From contig NZ_FCOB02000024.1 of the NCBI RefSeq assembly GCF_001545075.1, positions 62,001 through 126,000 of the forward strand: 64,000 nucleotides of DNA, in the 5' to 3' direction. The notes under the pieces were generated by a model. The model did no database searches. It was not told the DNA's origin and worked only from the letters and a program-made list of their open reading frames with translations. Position 1 is the stretch's first letter; each line of letters opens with the position of its first letter. Source of the stretch: Caballeronia ptereochthonis. Lineage in GTDB: Bacteria > Pseudomonadota > Gammaproteobacteria > Burkholderiales > Burkholderiaceae. Both the position numbers and the translations under genes were made by a program. Of this stretch, positions 33,287-41,946 are shown in pieces.

Positions 33287-35410
33287 TTAGAAGGTCGTGC
33301 GCAAGCCGACCATCACGCTGCGGCCGCCCTCGGGTGCGATATCGCGCACGACCGAACTCGCATAGCGGATGTCCTGGTTCGTCAGGTTGTCGCCGCGCAC
33401 ATAGGCGAGCCAGTTGGTCGTGCCGACGTGGAACTTGTAGGTGAGCATCAGGCCGAGCCTCGTATAACTGGCGGTCGGCAGATCGTCTTCGGGCACGCGA
33501 TGCTGCGCCCACGCATGCTCCATTTCCGCACGCGCGCCGAAGGGCCCGTAGCCGTAGTCGACCGCGACTGTCGCGCGCAACGGCGAGATGCGCGGCAGCG
33601 GCTGACCGGTGTCCATGTTGCGGGCGTGCGTATAGTCGCCGACCAGCGAGACATCGACCTTGTGCGCGCCGTGCTCGTACACGCGCCACTTGCCATCGAG
33701 CTCGATGCCATAGAACTCCGCGCGCACGCCGCGATAGACCGCTTCATTCAGCGCACCGTCAGTGCCGGGAGGCACGACTTCGTCATCGTCGTTGACCAGG
33801 CGGCCGGTGTTGTACTCGGTCAGGTAGTTTCGAAAGCGGCTGTAGAACGCGCCGATGCTCCCCTTGTTCGGCCCGCTAGCGAAACGCAGCGACAGGTCGG
33901 CCGACACGGCCTTCTCCTTCTGCGCATCCGGATTGCCGATCAGGTATTGACCGGTCGCGTCGTGCGGTCCGTTGGCGAAGAGTTCGTAGAGCGCGGGCGC
34001 GCGCTCCGTATAAGCGATGTTGCCCGCCACCGACCACGCAGGCGTCAGCTTGTACAACGCCCCGAGCGAGGCGCTGACCGCGTTGAAGTCGCGATCGGCC
34101 GCGCTTGCAAACTTGTCGTTGCCGGCTGCCGTGGGATCCTGCTTCACGTGTTCATAGCGTGCGCCCGCGCTCAGCTTGAGCGCATCAGTGACATTCCACT
34201 CTTCCAGCCCGAACAGCGCGACGTTGGTCGTCTGCGTGGTCGGCACGAGCGCCTCGTCGCCGAGCGCGGAGAAAGTGTTCTGGCTGATCTGGACGCCGAT
34301 CGCGCCTTCGAGCGGACCGATCTTGCGGTGCCGCGCTTCGAGACGCGCTTCATAGCCGTGGTTGCGGAAGGTCGTGCTCGTCTCGCCATTGTCGATTTCC
34401 CTGTGCTCGTAGTCCGTATAGCCGAAATCGAATTTCAACTGCGAGAAGGGCCCGCTCAGGTTGCGCACCTCGGATGCGAAGGCCACGTGATCCTGATGCA
34501 TGCGCAGTCGCACATCGTCCTCAGCGACCGAACCGTAGTTCGCTTCGTAGCCGTTGTAAGACAGGCCCGCATAGCCATCGGCCCAGGTGTACGCGCCGCC
34601 GACCGCGCCGCCGTGCCAGCGGCCGTCGCTGTTCGGGATGCTGCCGTAGGCTTGGTCGGCGTCCGGGCCGTCGAGCGCGCGCTGGCGGTCCGAATGCGCG
34701 AAGCCAGGAATGCGCTCCTTGCTGGTCTCCCGGTCGAAGGCATCGACGTGAAAGGCGAATTGCCCGTTGCCGCCTTCCACCATTACTGCGCCGGCGCGCG
34801 CGTTGTTGGCGCCGCCGTAACTCGCGTCGACGGCGCCGTCCACGCCCTTGATCGGCTCGCGCGGAATGCGGTTGTCGATCGTATTGACCACCCCGCCGAT
34901 CGCGTTGCCGCCGTACAGCAGCGCCGCCGGCCCGCGCACGATCTCGACGCGCTCGATGGTCAGCGGCTCCTGTGGCACGGCGTGATCATAGGAGAGCGAC
35001 GATGCGTCCCATGCAGCCACGCCGTTCTGCAAAAGACGGATGCGGTCGCCGTCCATGCCGCGGATGATCGGGCGGCCGACCATCGGGCCATAGGTCGTCG
35101 TGGACACGCCGGGCAGGCCATTGAGCGTCTCGCCCAGTGAGTTCGTTTGTCTGCGCGTCAACTCGTCGCCGTACAGCGCGGTGGCGGGCGCAATGAGATC
35201 GGTGTCGCCCAGCGGATTCGCAGTCACGAAAACGGGAGCAAGTGCTCCGCCAGGCACTGGAGCGGAACCCGCGGTTGCATCTTGTTGCTGCGCCTGCGCC
35301 ACGAGCGCAATCCAGGCCAATGAAAGCGGCGACAGCCGCAGGGCTCGTCGGGAGAAGCGTGTCAGGTCTTTTTTCACGGTCTTTGTTTGAGTATTTCGTG
35401 CTGGTGCCAT
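33287..35410 (-). CDS. TonB-dependent receptor, ZnuD-like, probable zinc uptake
   Basis: A 707-residue outer-membrane receptor started at the ATG at 35410. The N-terminus is a twin-basic signal peptide ending near AQA at residue 39. The plug domain has SLGETLNGLPGVSTTTYGPM, RPIIRGMDGDRIRLLQNGV, and ERVEIVRGPAALLYGGNAIG. A 22-strand barrel follows, ending in the aromatic GLRTTF. The plug is close to ZnuD and related zinc receptors. Two Zur-like palindromes upstream and the COG0523 remnant downstream support zinc as ligand; this is inferred. The leader is short, and a GTG 11 codons later (35377) is another possible start. Confidence 0.88.
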   Translation of the reverse strand: MAPARNTQTKTVKKDLTRFSRRALRLSPLSLAWIALVAQAQQQDATAGSAPVPGGALAPVFVTANPLGDTDLIAPATALYGDELTRRQTNSLGETLNGLPGVSTTTYGPMVGRPIIRGMDGDRIRLLQNGVAAWDASSLSYDHAVPQEPLTIERVEIVRGPAALLYGGNAIGGVVNTIDNRIPREPIKGVDGAVDASYGGANNARAGAVMVEGGNGQFAFHVDAFDRETSKERIPGFAHSDRQRALDGPDADQAYGSIPNSDGRWHGGAVGGAYTWADGYAGLSYNGYEANYGSVAEDDVRLRMHQDHVAFASEVRNLSGPFSQLKFDFGYTDYEHREIDNGETSTTFRNHGYEARLEARHRKIGPLEGAIGVQISQNTFSALGDEALVPTTQTTNVALFGLEEWNVTDALKLSAGARYEHVKQDPTAAGNDKFASAADRDFNAVSASLGALYKLTPAWSVAGNIAYTERAPALYELFANGPHDATGQYLIGNPDAQKEKAVSADLSLRFASGPNKGSIGAFYSRFRNYLTEYNTGRLVNDDDEVVPPGTDGALNEAVYRGVRAEFYGIELDGKWRVYEHGAHKVDVSLVGDYTHARNMDTGQPLPRISPLRATVAVDYGYGPFGARAEMEHAWAQHRVPEDDLPTASYTRLGLMLTYKFHVGTTNWLAYVRGDNLTNQDIRYASSVVRDIAPEGGRSVMVGLRTTF

Positions 35411-35421
35411 CCGCGCCGCAT

Positions 35422-35443
35422 GTGCAACAATATATCGTTGCAC
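35422..35443 (-). promoter_or_regulatory. Zur-like palindrome, proximal site
   Basis: GTGCAAC (35422-35428) and GTTGCAC (35437-35443) flank an AATATATC centre, 12 bases upstream of the receptor ATG. Its centre includes a possible TATATT -10 on the minus strand, so binding would block transcription. Confidence 0.65.
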
Positions 35444-35500
35444 AATGAAGACGAGGGTTGCCTGGGTCCTCACCGAAGGACAGTTCGCCTTCAATTCGGA

Positions 35501-35524
35501 AATGCAATGTTATATCATTGCATT
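35501..35524 (-). promoter_or_regulatory. Zur-like palindrome, distal site
   Basis: AATGCAATG (35501-35509) and CATTGCATT (35516-35524) are perfect nine-base arms around TTATAT. It shares TGCAA-N10-TTGCA with the proximal site, and its ATGTTATATCAT core resembles proteobacterial Zur boxes. Confidence 0.68.
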
Positions 35525-35934
35525 CATAGCGTAAAGAAACGCGTTTGACGGGTACCCGAAGTGGCAGGCCGTTGCTCATGACCCGGCTGCGGCGACTAGA
35601 TCCGGGACTAGCGCGAACAAGTCGCCGGCGCGGCAATCCCCGCGCACTGTCGAACGGCCGTGGGATTCTCGCCTTCCAACCATTCATTTTCTATTCTATT
35701 TTCTTTCGTTAATAGTCTATTTTCAAACCATTGAATTGAAAATGAATCAATCTCGCATTCCTCAATTTATTTTCGTTAATCGCCGCTTCGAAGTAACCCG
35801 CCCGTTTAAGCAGCCGATTAACCGGCGGCGTACACTCGCTCGTGCGCACGGCCACACGCCCGCCGTGCTGCAGGCGGTTCATTTATTGCTGCCGCATGGC
35901 AACGCTCGCCAATCGAACTATTCAAACGGAGAAT
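35525..35934. other. Region between the receptor and MFS genes, with an AT-rich block
   Basis: About 410 bases without a convincing gene. Bases 35680-35780 are strikingly AT-rich and contain the inverted repeat ATTCATTTTC (35680-35689) and GAAAATGAAT (35738-35747). A likely site for a nucleoid protein such as H-NS-type or for an MFS-gene regulator; no regulator gene is adjacent. Confidence 0.5.
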
Positions 35935-37161
35935 ATGGCAATGAGTTGGACGCGCGAACAGAGGAACGTGACGATTGCCGCGTATTTAGGCTGGACACTC
36001 GACGCATTCGATTTCTTTCTGATGGTCTTCGTGTTGAAGGATATTGCCGCCGAATTCAATACGAAAATCCCGGAGGTCGCGTTCGCGATCACGCTTACGC
36101 TGGCGATGCGTCCGGTCGGCGCGCTGATCTTCGGGCGGCTCGCGGACAAGTTCGGCCGCCGTCCCACGCTGATGATCAACATCGCCTGCTACTCGCTGCT
36201 CGAACTGCTCTCCGGCCTTTCGCCGAATCTCGCGACGCTGCTGGTCCTGCGCGCCCTCTTCGGCATCGCGATGGGCGGCGAATGGGGCGTCGGTTCCGCG
36301 CTCACGATGGAAACCGTGCCGCCGTCGGCGCGCGGCTTCGTGTCGGGCCTTCTGCAGGCGGGTTATCCGAGCGGCTATCTGCTCGCGTCGATCGTCTTCG
36401 GCGTGCTGTATCAGTTCGTCGGCTGGCGCGGGATGTTCTTCGTCGGCGTCGCGCCCGCGCTGCTCGTGATGTACGTGCGCGCGCACGTGCCCGAGTCGCC
36501 CGCCTGGCGCGCGATGGAAAAGCGCAAGCGCCCCAGCCTCATCGCGACGCTCAAGCAGAACTGGACGCTTTCCCTGTATGCGATCGTGCTGATGACCGCG
36601 TTCAACTTCTTCTCGCATGGCACGCAGGACCTTTACCCGACGTTCCTGCGCGAGCAGCATCACTTCGATCCGCATACCGTGTCGCTCATCACCATCGTGC
36701 TGAATATCGGCGCGATCGTCGGCGGGCTGTTCTTCGGGTCGCTGTCGGAGAAGATCGGGCGACGCGTGGCGATTTTCATCGCGGCGTTGATCGCCTTGCC
36801 GGTTCTCTATCTCTGGGCGTTCTCGACAGGCCCGGTCATGCTCGCGATCGGCGCGTTCCTCATGCAGATTTCGGTGCAGGGCGCGTGGGGCGTGATTCCG
36901 GTGCATCTGAATGAAATTTCGCCCGACGAGATCCGCGCGACCTTCCCGGGGCTCGTCTATCAACTGGGCAACCTTCTCGCGGCAGTGAACGCGACCATGC
37001 AGGCGTCGCTCGCCACGTCGCACGACAACAACTACGGCATGGCGATGGCGATCGTCGCGGGCGTCGTCGCGGTGGTGATTGCGGCGTTGATTTTCTTCAG
37101 CCGCGAGCGCCGGGGAATCGATTTGACGCGTTCGGCACAGGAAGTCGGGGCGACGGGCTAA
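35935..37161 (+). CDS. MFS transporter, sialate/lactate:H+ symporter-like
   Basis: A 408-residue carrier with 12 predicted membrane helices. The opening RNVTIAAYLGWTLDAFDFFL, GRLADKFGRRPTLM between helices 2 and 3, and FGIAMGGEWGVGSALTMETV are typical of the metabolite:H+ symporter group that includes NanT and Jen1-like monocarboxylate carriers. The ligand is probably a small organic acid but cannot be fixed. ACGGAG precedes the ATG at 35935; an ATG two codons later is equally possible. The reading frame extends further upstream without conserved sequence. The gene stands alone. Confidence 0.88.
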   Translation: MAMSWTREQRNVTIAAYLGWTLDAFDFFLMVFVLKDIAAEFNTKIPEVAFAITLTLAMRPVGALIFGRLADKFGRRPTLMINIACYSLLELLSGLSPNLATLLVLRALFGIAMGGEWGVGSALTMETVPPSARGFVSGLLQAGYPSGYLLASIVFGVLYQFVGWRGMFFVGVAPALLVMYVRAHVPESPAWRAMEKRKRPSLIATLKQNWTLSLYAIVLMTAFNFFSHGTQDLYPTFLREQHHFDPHTVSLITIVLNIGAIVGGLFFGSLSEKIGRRVAIFIAALIALPVLYLWAFSTGPVMLAIGAFLMQISVQGAWGVIPVHLNEISPDEIRATFPGLVYQLGNLLAAVNATMQASLATSHDNNYGMAMAIVAGVVAVVIAALIFFSRERRGIDLTRSAQEVGATG

Positions 37162-37226
37162 CCGTCTCGTTACGTCGACAGGCCCCGCTCATGGCGGGCG
37201 CCTGCCGTCAGGCCGTTCTTGCGAAG

Positions 37227-37646
37227 CTAATGCAGGCCTTCGGGACGCAAGCGGATCAACGCCTGCTGCGATACACCAAGTTCATATGCGATGGCTGTAG
37301 CCGGAACATCGCACGAGAAAAAGAACGACGCCAGATGCCGGCCGAACGGAGTGAGGCGGCCGTTGGCATATCGATACGGCGTCAGCCTTCCTTTTCGATA
37401 CGACTCCCGGATACTCTCCAACAGTCGCTGGTCCAGCGGCACATGCAGAAATTGCACCCTCCCATCGGCACGGACCAGCAAATACAACACGTAACCCAAC
37501 AGAGTCGTCCAGTCGGTCAAACCGCTCTCGATCGGTACGGGGCCAATGTTTAGCTTAGCTAAGCGATCAAAATACTCCAAGATTAAATATGCTCCTGTGA
37601 CCAAGGTGGTCACAAAAGCGGGAACCGTGATCTGCTGCGGCCTCAA
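37227..37646 (-). CDS. Hypothetical membrane protein with C-terminal HTH-like segment
   Basis: An open frame of 139 codons, not recognised. It begins with TTG at 37646, or GTG at about 37613. It has two hydrophobic segments (VPAFVTTLVTGAYLILEYF and WTTLLGYVLYLLV), then a basic region RESYRKGRLTPYRYANGRL. It ends with AIAYELGVSQQALIRL, which looks like a helix-turn-helix. Base composition is near 53 percent GC by eye, well below the neighbours, so it may be foreign or a fragment. No good ribosome site precedes either start. A membrane-anchored regulator is one reading; a degraded gene is another. Confidence 0.4.
   Translation of the reverse strand: MRPQQITVPAFVTTLVTGAYLILEYFDRLAKLNIGPVPIESGLTDWTTLLGYVLYLLVRADGRVQFLHVPLDQRLLESIRESYRKGRLTPYRYANGRLTPFGRHLASFFFSCDVPATAIAYELGVSQQALIRLRPEGLH
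37596..37614. repeat. Perfect palindrome TGTGACCA-AGG-TGGTCACA
   Basis: Eight-base arms with a three-base centre overlap the proposed start of the unrecognised membrane protein. The TGTGA-TCACA half-sites recall CRP sites, but the spacing is longer. Another palindrome, GCTTAGCTAAGC, lies 40 bases away. Confidence 0.5.
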
Positions 37647-37939
37647 TAATTCTTGCCGGAATCGGAGTCCACAGCTTCCTTTCGATCTTCGCCTGGTCCG
37701 TTCGGTCTCCTGCTCGAAAACTGTCCCCGGGGACTAGCGCGATGGTCGATACGCGGCAGTCGAATGGCGGATCAACTGCGCGAACCTATATTTGAACCAA
37801 ATAAGATAAGTACTGAAAGTAGAAGCGTCTTAATTTTGTTGAAATTAGTGGATGTCCTCGAGAGTCCGGAGGTTCGATTCAGCGTGACCGGCATGTGTCA
37901 TGCTCAGGAAAGGGCATCATCGCCCCGCCGGAGCCCCTG

Positions 37940-40444
37940 ATGCCCGCCCTCTACGTCATCGCACTCCTTCTTCTCGCCGGCGCGCTTGCGTTCCTGCAGG
38001 CGCCTGCCCTCGCCTGGCTCACCGGGCTCGCGATCTGGGTGGCCGTCGGGCCGATCATCGGCGTAACGGGCGCCGTCGGCGTGACGCTCCTCGCCATCGT
38101 CCTCGTGATTCCGGCGCTCGTGCTCGCCGCCAAGCCCCTGCGCCGTGCGCTGATCAGCCGCCGTGTGCTCGCCGTGCTCCGCAGGATCCTTCCGGAGATG
38201 TCCTCGACGGAGCGCGACGCCATCGAAGCCGGCACGGTCTGGTGGGACGCCGAGCTGTTCTCCGGCCGCCCGCGCTGGGACACGCTTCTTTCACATGGCG
38301 CGCCGAAGCTGACGCCGGAGGAACAAAGCTTCATCGACAACGAATGCGCGCGCCTGTGCGAACTGTCGAACGACTGGGACACGACCGCCATCTGGCAGGA
38401 CCTCTCTCCGCAAGCGTGGGCCTACATCAGGGAGCAAGGCTTTCTCGGCATGATCATTCCGAAGCAGTACGGCGGAAAGGCGTTCTCCGCGTATGCGCAC
38501 TCGCAGGTCATCATGAAGCTCGCGACGCATTCGTCGGCGGCCGCCGTCTCGGTGATGGTGCCGAACTCGCTCGGTCCCGCCGAATTGCTGCTGCACTACG
38601 GCACCGAGGAACAGAAGAATCACTATCTGCCGCGTCTCGCGCGCGGCGACGAAATCCCCTGCTTCGCGCTGACGAGCCCTTACGCCGGATCGGATGCGGC
38701 CGCGATTCCCGACGTCGGCATCGTCTGCCGCGGCATGCACGAGGGCCGCGAGACGCTCGGCTTTCGCGTCACGTGGAAGAAGCGCTACATCACGCTCGGG
38801 CCGATCGCGACCGTGCTCGGCCTCGCCTTTCGCGCGCTCGATCCCGAACGCCTGCTCGGCGACGACGAAGCGCCCGGCATCACCTGCGCGCTCATTCCGA
38901 CGGATCACCCCGGCGTGCATATCGGGCGGCGGCACTGGCCGCTCAACGCGGTGTTCCAGAATGGCCCGAACTGGGGCGAGGACGTCTTCATCCCGATCGA
39001 CTGGGTGATCGGCGGACGCGCGCAGGTCGGCAACGGCTGGCGCATGCTGATGGAGTGCCTGGCCGCCGGACGCGCGATCTCGCTGCCTTCGTCGAACGTC
39101 GGCATGGCCAAGCTCGCGGTGCGCGGCACGAGCGCGTATGCCGCCGCGCGCCGCCAGTTCCACACGTCGATCGGGCGCTTCGAAGGCATTCAGGAGGCGC
39201 TCGGGCGCATGGGCGGCAATCTGTACGTGATGGACGCGGCGCGCCGCCTGTCCGCGCAGGCCGTGGATCTGGGCGAGAAGCCTTCGGTCATCTCGGCGAT
39301 CGCGAAGTACCACATCACCGAGCGCGCGCGGCAGGTGATCAACGACGGCATGGACGTCGTCGCGGGCAAGGGCATCTGCATGGGGCCGTCGAACTTTCTG
39401 GCGCGCGCGTATCAGCAGATGCCGATCTCGATCACGGTCGAAGGCGCGAACATCCTCACGCGCTGCCTGATCATCTTCGGACAGGGCGCGATCCGCTGCC
39501 ATCCGTACGTGCTGAAGGAAATGGCCGCGACGCGCGAGCAGGATCCCGCCCGCGCGCTGCGCGATTTCGACGACGCCTTCTTCGGTCACGCAGGCTTTCT
39601 CGCGGCCAGCGCGATGCGCAGTCTCGTATACGCGTTCGGCGGCGGCGCCCTCGCGCGCCAGCCCGCGCGCGCCGATGCCCGGCTCGCTCCGTATTACCGC
39701 GCCGCCACGCGCCTCTCGAGCGCGTTCGCGCTGTTCGCCGACGTCTCGATGCTCGCGCTCGGCAGCGAGCTGAAGCGCCGCGAGCGCCTCTCGGCGCGGC
39801 TGGGCGACATCCTCTCGCAGTTGTATCTGCTGTCCGCGACGCTCAAGCGCTTCGAGGACGACGGCCGTCCGGAAAGCGATCTGCCGCTCGTGCGCTGGGG
39901 CGCCGAGGACGCGCTGTACCGCGCGTGCGCCGCATTCGACGGCCTGCTCGCGAACTACCCGAATCGCGCGGCGGCGGCGTTCCTGCGCGCCGTCGCGTTT
40001 CCGTTCGGCCTGCCGCACGCGCCGGGCGCCGATGCGCTCGGCAACGACATCGCCATGCTGATGCAAACGCCCGGCGACGCGCGCGAGCGGCTCGTCGCGG
40101 GCTCGCATGTTTCCGCTTTCGAAGACGATCCGATCGCTCGCGGCGAAAAGCTGCTCGCGCTCACGCCCGCGGTCGCCGCACTGGAAGCGCGCCTGCGCGG
40201 CGCCGTCAAGGCCGGCCAGACCGCGCCGCTTCCGCAAAGCCCGGACGAGATCGAAACGTGGGCACGGGCAGCGGCGGCGCGCGGTCTGATCGATGAAAAC
40301 GAGCAGGCGCTCCTTGCAGCGTGGGCAACCCATGCGCGCGAAGCGGTGAAAGTCGATGATTTTTCCGCAGACTTCGGTATCCTCGAAGCATTGCAAAAGC
40401 GCAGCGAGGCGCTCGAGCGGCCATTGCCCGAAGCCATCGCCTGA
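37940..40444 (+). CDS. fadE: Acyl-CoA dehydrogenase, FadE family
   Basis: An 834-residue protein, the size of the E. coli FadE class. Two or three hydrophobic segments at residues 1-75 anchor it to the membrane. The dehydrogenase core has MIIPKQYGGKAFSAYAHSQV, FALTSPYAGSDAAAIPDVGI and VEGANILTRCLIIFGQGAIR. A long C-terminal domain follows. It makes the trans-2 double bond in acyl-CoA, the first step of beta-oxidation. ATG at 37940 gives MPALYVIALLLLAGALAFL; the frame upstream is not conserved. It is the first of six same-strand lipid genes. Confidence 0.94.
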   Translation: MPALYVIALLLLAGALAFLQAPALAWLTGLAIWVAVGPIIGVTGAVGVTLLAIVLVIPALVLAAKPLRRALISRRVLAVLRRILPEMSSTERDAIEAGTVWWDAELFSGRPRWDTLLSHGAPKLTPEEQSFIDNECARLCELSNDWDTTAIWQDLSPQAWAYIREQGFLGMIIPKQYGGKAFSAYAHSQVIMKLATHSSAAAVSVMVPNSLGPAELLLHYGTEEQKNHYLPRLARGDEIPCFALTSPYAGSDAAAIPDVGIVCRGMHEGRETLGFRVTWKKRYITLGPIATVLGLAFRALDPERLLGDDEAPGITCALIPTDHPGVHIGRRHWPLNAVFQNGPNWGEDVFIPIDWVIGGRAQVGNGWRMLMECLAAGRAISLPSSNVGMAKLAVRGTSAYAAARRQFHTSIGRFEGIQEALGRMGGNLYVMDAARRLSAQAVDLGEKPSVISAIAKYHITERARQVINDGMDVVAGKGICMGPSNFLARAYQQMPISITVEGANILTRCLIIFGQGAIRCHPYVLKEMAATREQDPARALRDFDDAFFGHAGFLAASAMRSLVYAFGGGALARQPARADARLAPYYRAATRLSSAFALFADVSMLALGSELKRRERLSARLGDILSQLYLLSATLKRFEDDGRPESDLPLVRWGAEDALYRACAAFDGLLANYPNRAAAAFLRAVAFPFGLPHAPGADALGNDIAMLMQTPGDARERLVAGSHVSAFEDDPIARGEKLLALTPAVAALEARLRGAVKAGQTAPLPQSPDEIETWARAAAARGLIDENEQALLAAWATHAREAVKVDDFSADFGILEALQKRSEALERPLPEAIA

Positions 40445-40504
40445 GGCACGCCCGCCGCATCATTCGAGACGACGCCACGCGCGCCCGACGACCGATCGCA
40501 ATCG

Positions 40505-41932
40505 ATGAAAGACCGCTATCTCGACTTCGTCAATTCGCCTTTTGGCATGAGCATCGCCCGCTCGCTCGGGCTCCCGCGTCCCGAGGTGCTGCGCCGCCAG
40601 CGCGCGGATCAGGCCGAGTTCGGCGGGATGGCCGCCATCGGCGCGGGGCCGGCGCCCGCGCTCTTCGACGACCTGATGGGTGTGCTCTGCGCGATCGGCA
40701 TGACGAGCATCGCGCACGAAAGCGCGTCCGGCTGGCTGACCGTCGCCGCCCGTCATGGCGCGATGAGCGGCCGCTTCGAGCCGCGCACGCGCGACGCGCT
40801 CGCCACCGACCGCGTTCAGGCGCTGATCTTCGATGCGACGGGCATCGAGGAAGGCCACCAGTTGCACGCCCTCTATGCGTTCTTTCACGACGCGCTGCGC
40901 TCGCTCGGCAAGAACGGGCGCATCGTCGTGCTCGGGCGGCCGCCCGCCTCGCGCGCCGGCGTGCCGGCCGCCACCGCGCAGCATGCGCTCGAAGGCATGG
41001 TCCGCTCGCTCGGCAAGGAAGCGCGCAACGGCATCACGTCGAATCTGCTGCGCGTGGCCGAAGGCGCGGATTTCGAGTCCGCGCTGCGCTTTTTTCTCTC
41101 GCCGCGCTCGGCGTATGTATCGGGCCAGGTCGTGACGATCGACGCACCCTCCGTCGCCCCGGAAAGCTGGGCGAAGCCGCTCGCGGGCAAGCGCGCGCTC
41201 GTGACGGGCGCGGCGCGCGGCATCGGCGCCTCGATCGCGACGGTGCTCGCCGGGCACGGCGCGATCGTCACCGGGCTCGACGTGGCCGCATCGCGCGACG
41301 CGCTCGATCAGACCATGCTCTCGATCGAGGACGCCTCGCCTTCGGGCGGCGCGCACGCGGCGCTCGTCGCGGACATCGCCGCGCCCGAGGCGCCTGCGGA
41401 AATCGCCGCGGCGCTCGGTCAGGCGGGCGGCATCGATATCGTCGTGCACAATGCGGGCATCACGCGCGACAAGACCATCGCGCGCATGACCGGGGAGATG
41501 TGGGACAGCGTGATCGACATCAATCTTCTTGCGCAGGAGCGCATCGATGAAATCCTCCTCGGGCAGGACGTGCTGCGCGCGGGCGGGCGCATCGTCGCGG
41601 TTTCGTCGATTAGCGGCATCGCGGGCAATCGCGGCCAGACCAACTACGCGACGTCGAAGGCCGGCGTGATCGGCCGCGTGCATGCGATGGCGCCGCTCTT
41701 GCGCGGGCGCGGCATCACGATCAACGCGGTCGCGCCCGGCTTCATCGAAACCCACATGACCGCGCGCATGCCCTTCGGCGTGCGCGAGGCGGGCAGAAGG
41801 CTCAATTCGATGGGCCAAGGCGGCCTGCCCGTCGATGTGGCCGAGACCGTCGCGTGGCTCGCGAGCCCCGGCAGCGCGGGAATCACGGGCAACGTGGTGC
41901 GCGTCTGCGGCCAGAGCCTGGTCGGCGCGTGA
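40505..41932 (+). CDS. High-molecular-weight 3-oxoacyl-ACP/CoA reductase (FabG4 type)
   Basis: A 475-residue two-domain short-chain dehydrogenase. Residues 1-215 are a degenerate Rossmann-like domain without the nucleotide signature. Residues 220-475 are the active SDR: ALVTGAARGIGASIATVLAG, VVHNAGITRDKT, and the catalytic Ser in VSSISGIAG with NYATSKAG (Tyr and Lys). This layout matches mycobacterial FabG4, which reduces 3-oxoacyl-CoA with NADH. In a beta-oxidation setting it could run as 3-hydroxyacyl-CoA dehydrogenase. It starts 60 bases after fadE; maoC follows 14 bases after its stop. Confidence 0.9.
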   Translation: MKDRYLDFVNSPFGMSIARSLGLPRPEVLRRQRADQAEFGGMAAIGAGPAPALFDDLMGVLCAIGMTSIAHESASGWLTVAARHGAMSGRFEPRTRDALATDRVQALIFDATGIEEGHQLHALYAFFHDALRSLGKNGRIVVLGRPPASRAGVPAATAQHALEGMVRSLGKEARNGITSNLLRVAEGADFESALRFFLSPRSAYVSGQVVTIDAPSVAPESWAKPLAGKRALVTGAARGIGASIATVLAGHGAIVTGLDVAASRDALDQTMLSIEDASPSGGAHAALVADIAAPEAPAEIAAALGQAGGIDIVVHNAGITRDKTIARMTGEMWDSVIDINLLAQERIDEILLGQDVLRAGGRIVAVSSISGIAGNRGQTNYATSKAGVIGRVHAMAPLLRGRGITINAVAPGFIETHMTARMPFGVREAGRRLNSMGQGGLPVDVAETVAWLASPGSAGITGNVVRVCGQSLVGA

Positions 41933-41946
41933 GGAGGCGCATCCGC

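Noticed and set aside
35603..37745. A 13-base match GGGACTAGCGCGA flanking the MFS gene region, considered as attachment or insertion repeats
   Set aside because: Matches of this length are expected by chance in 64 kb, and no integrase or other border signal accompanies it.
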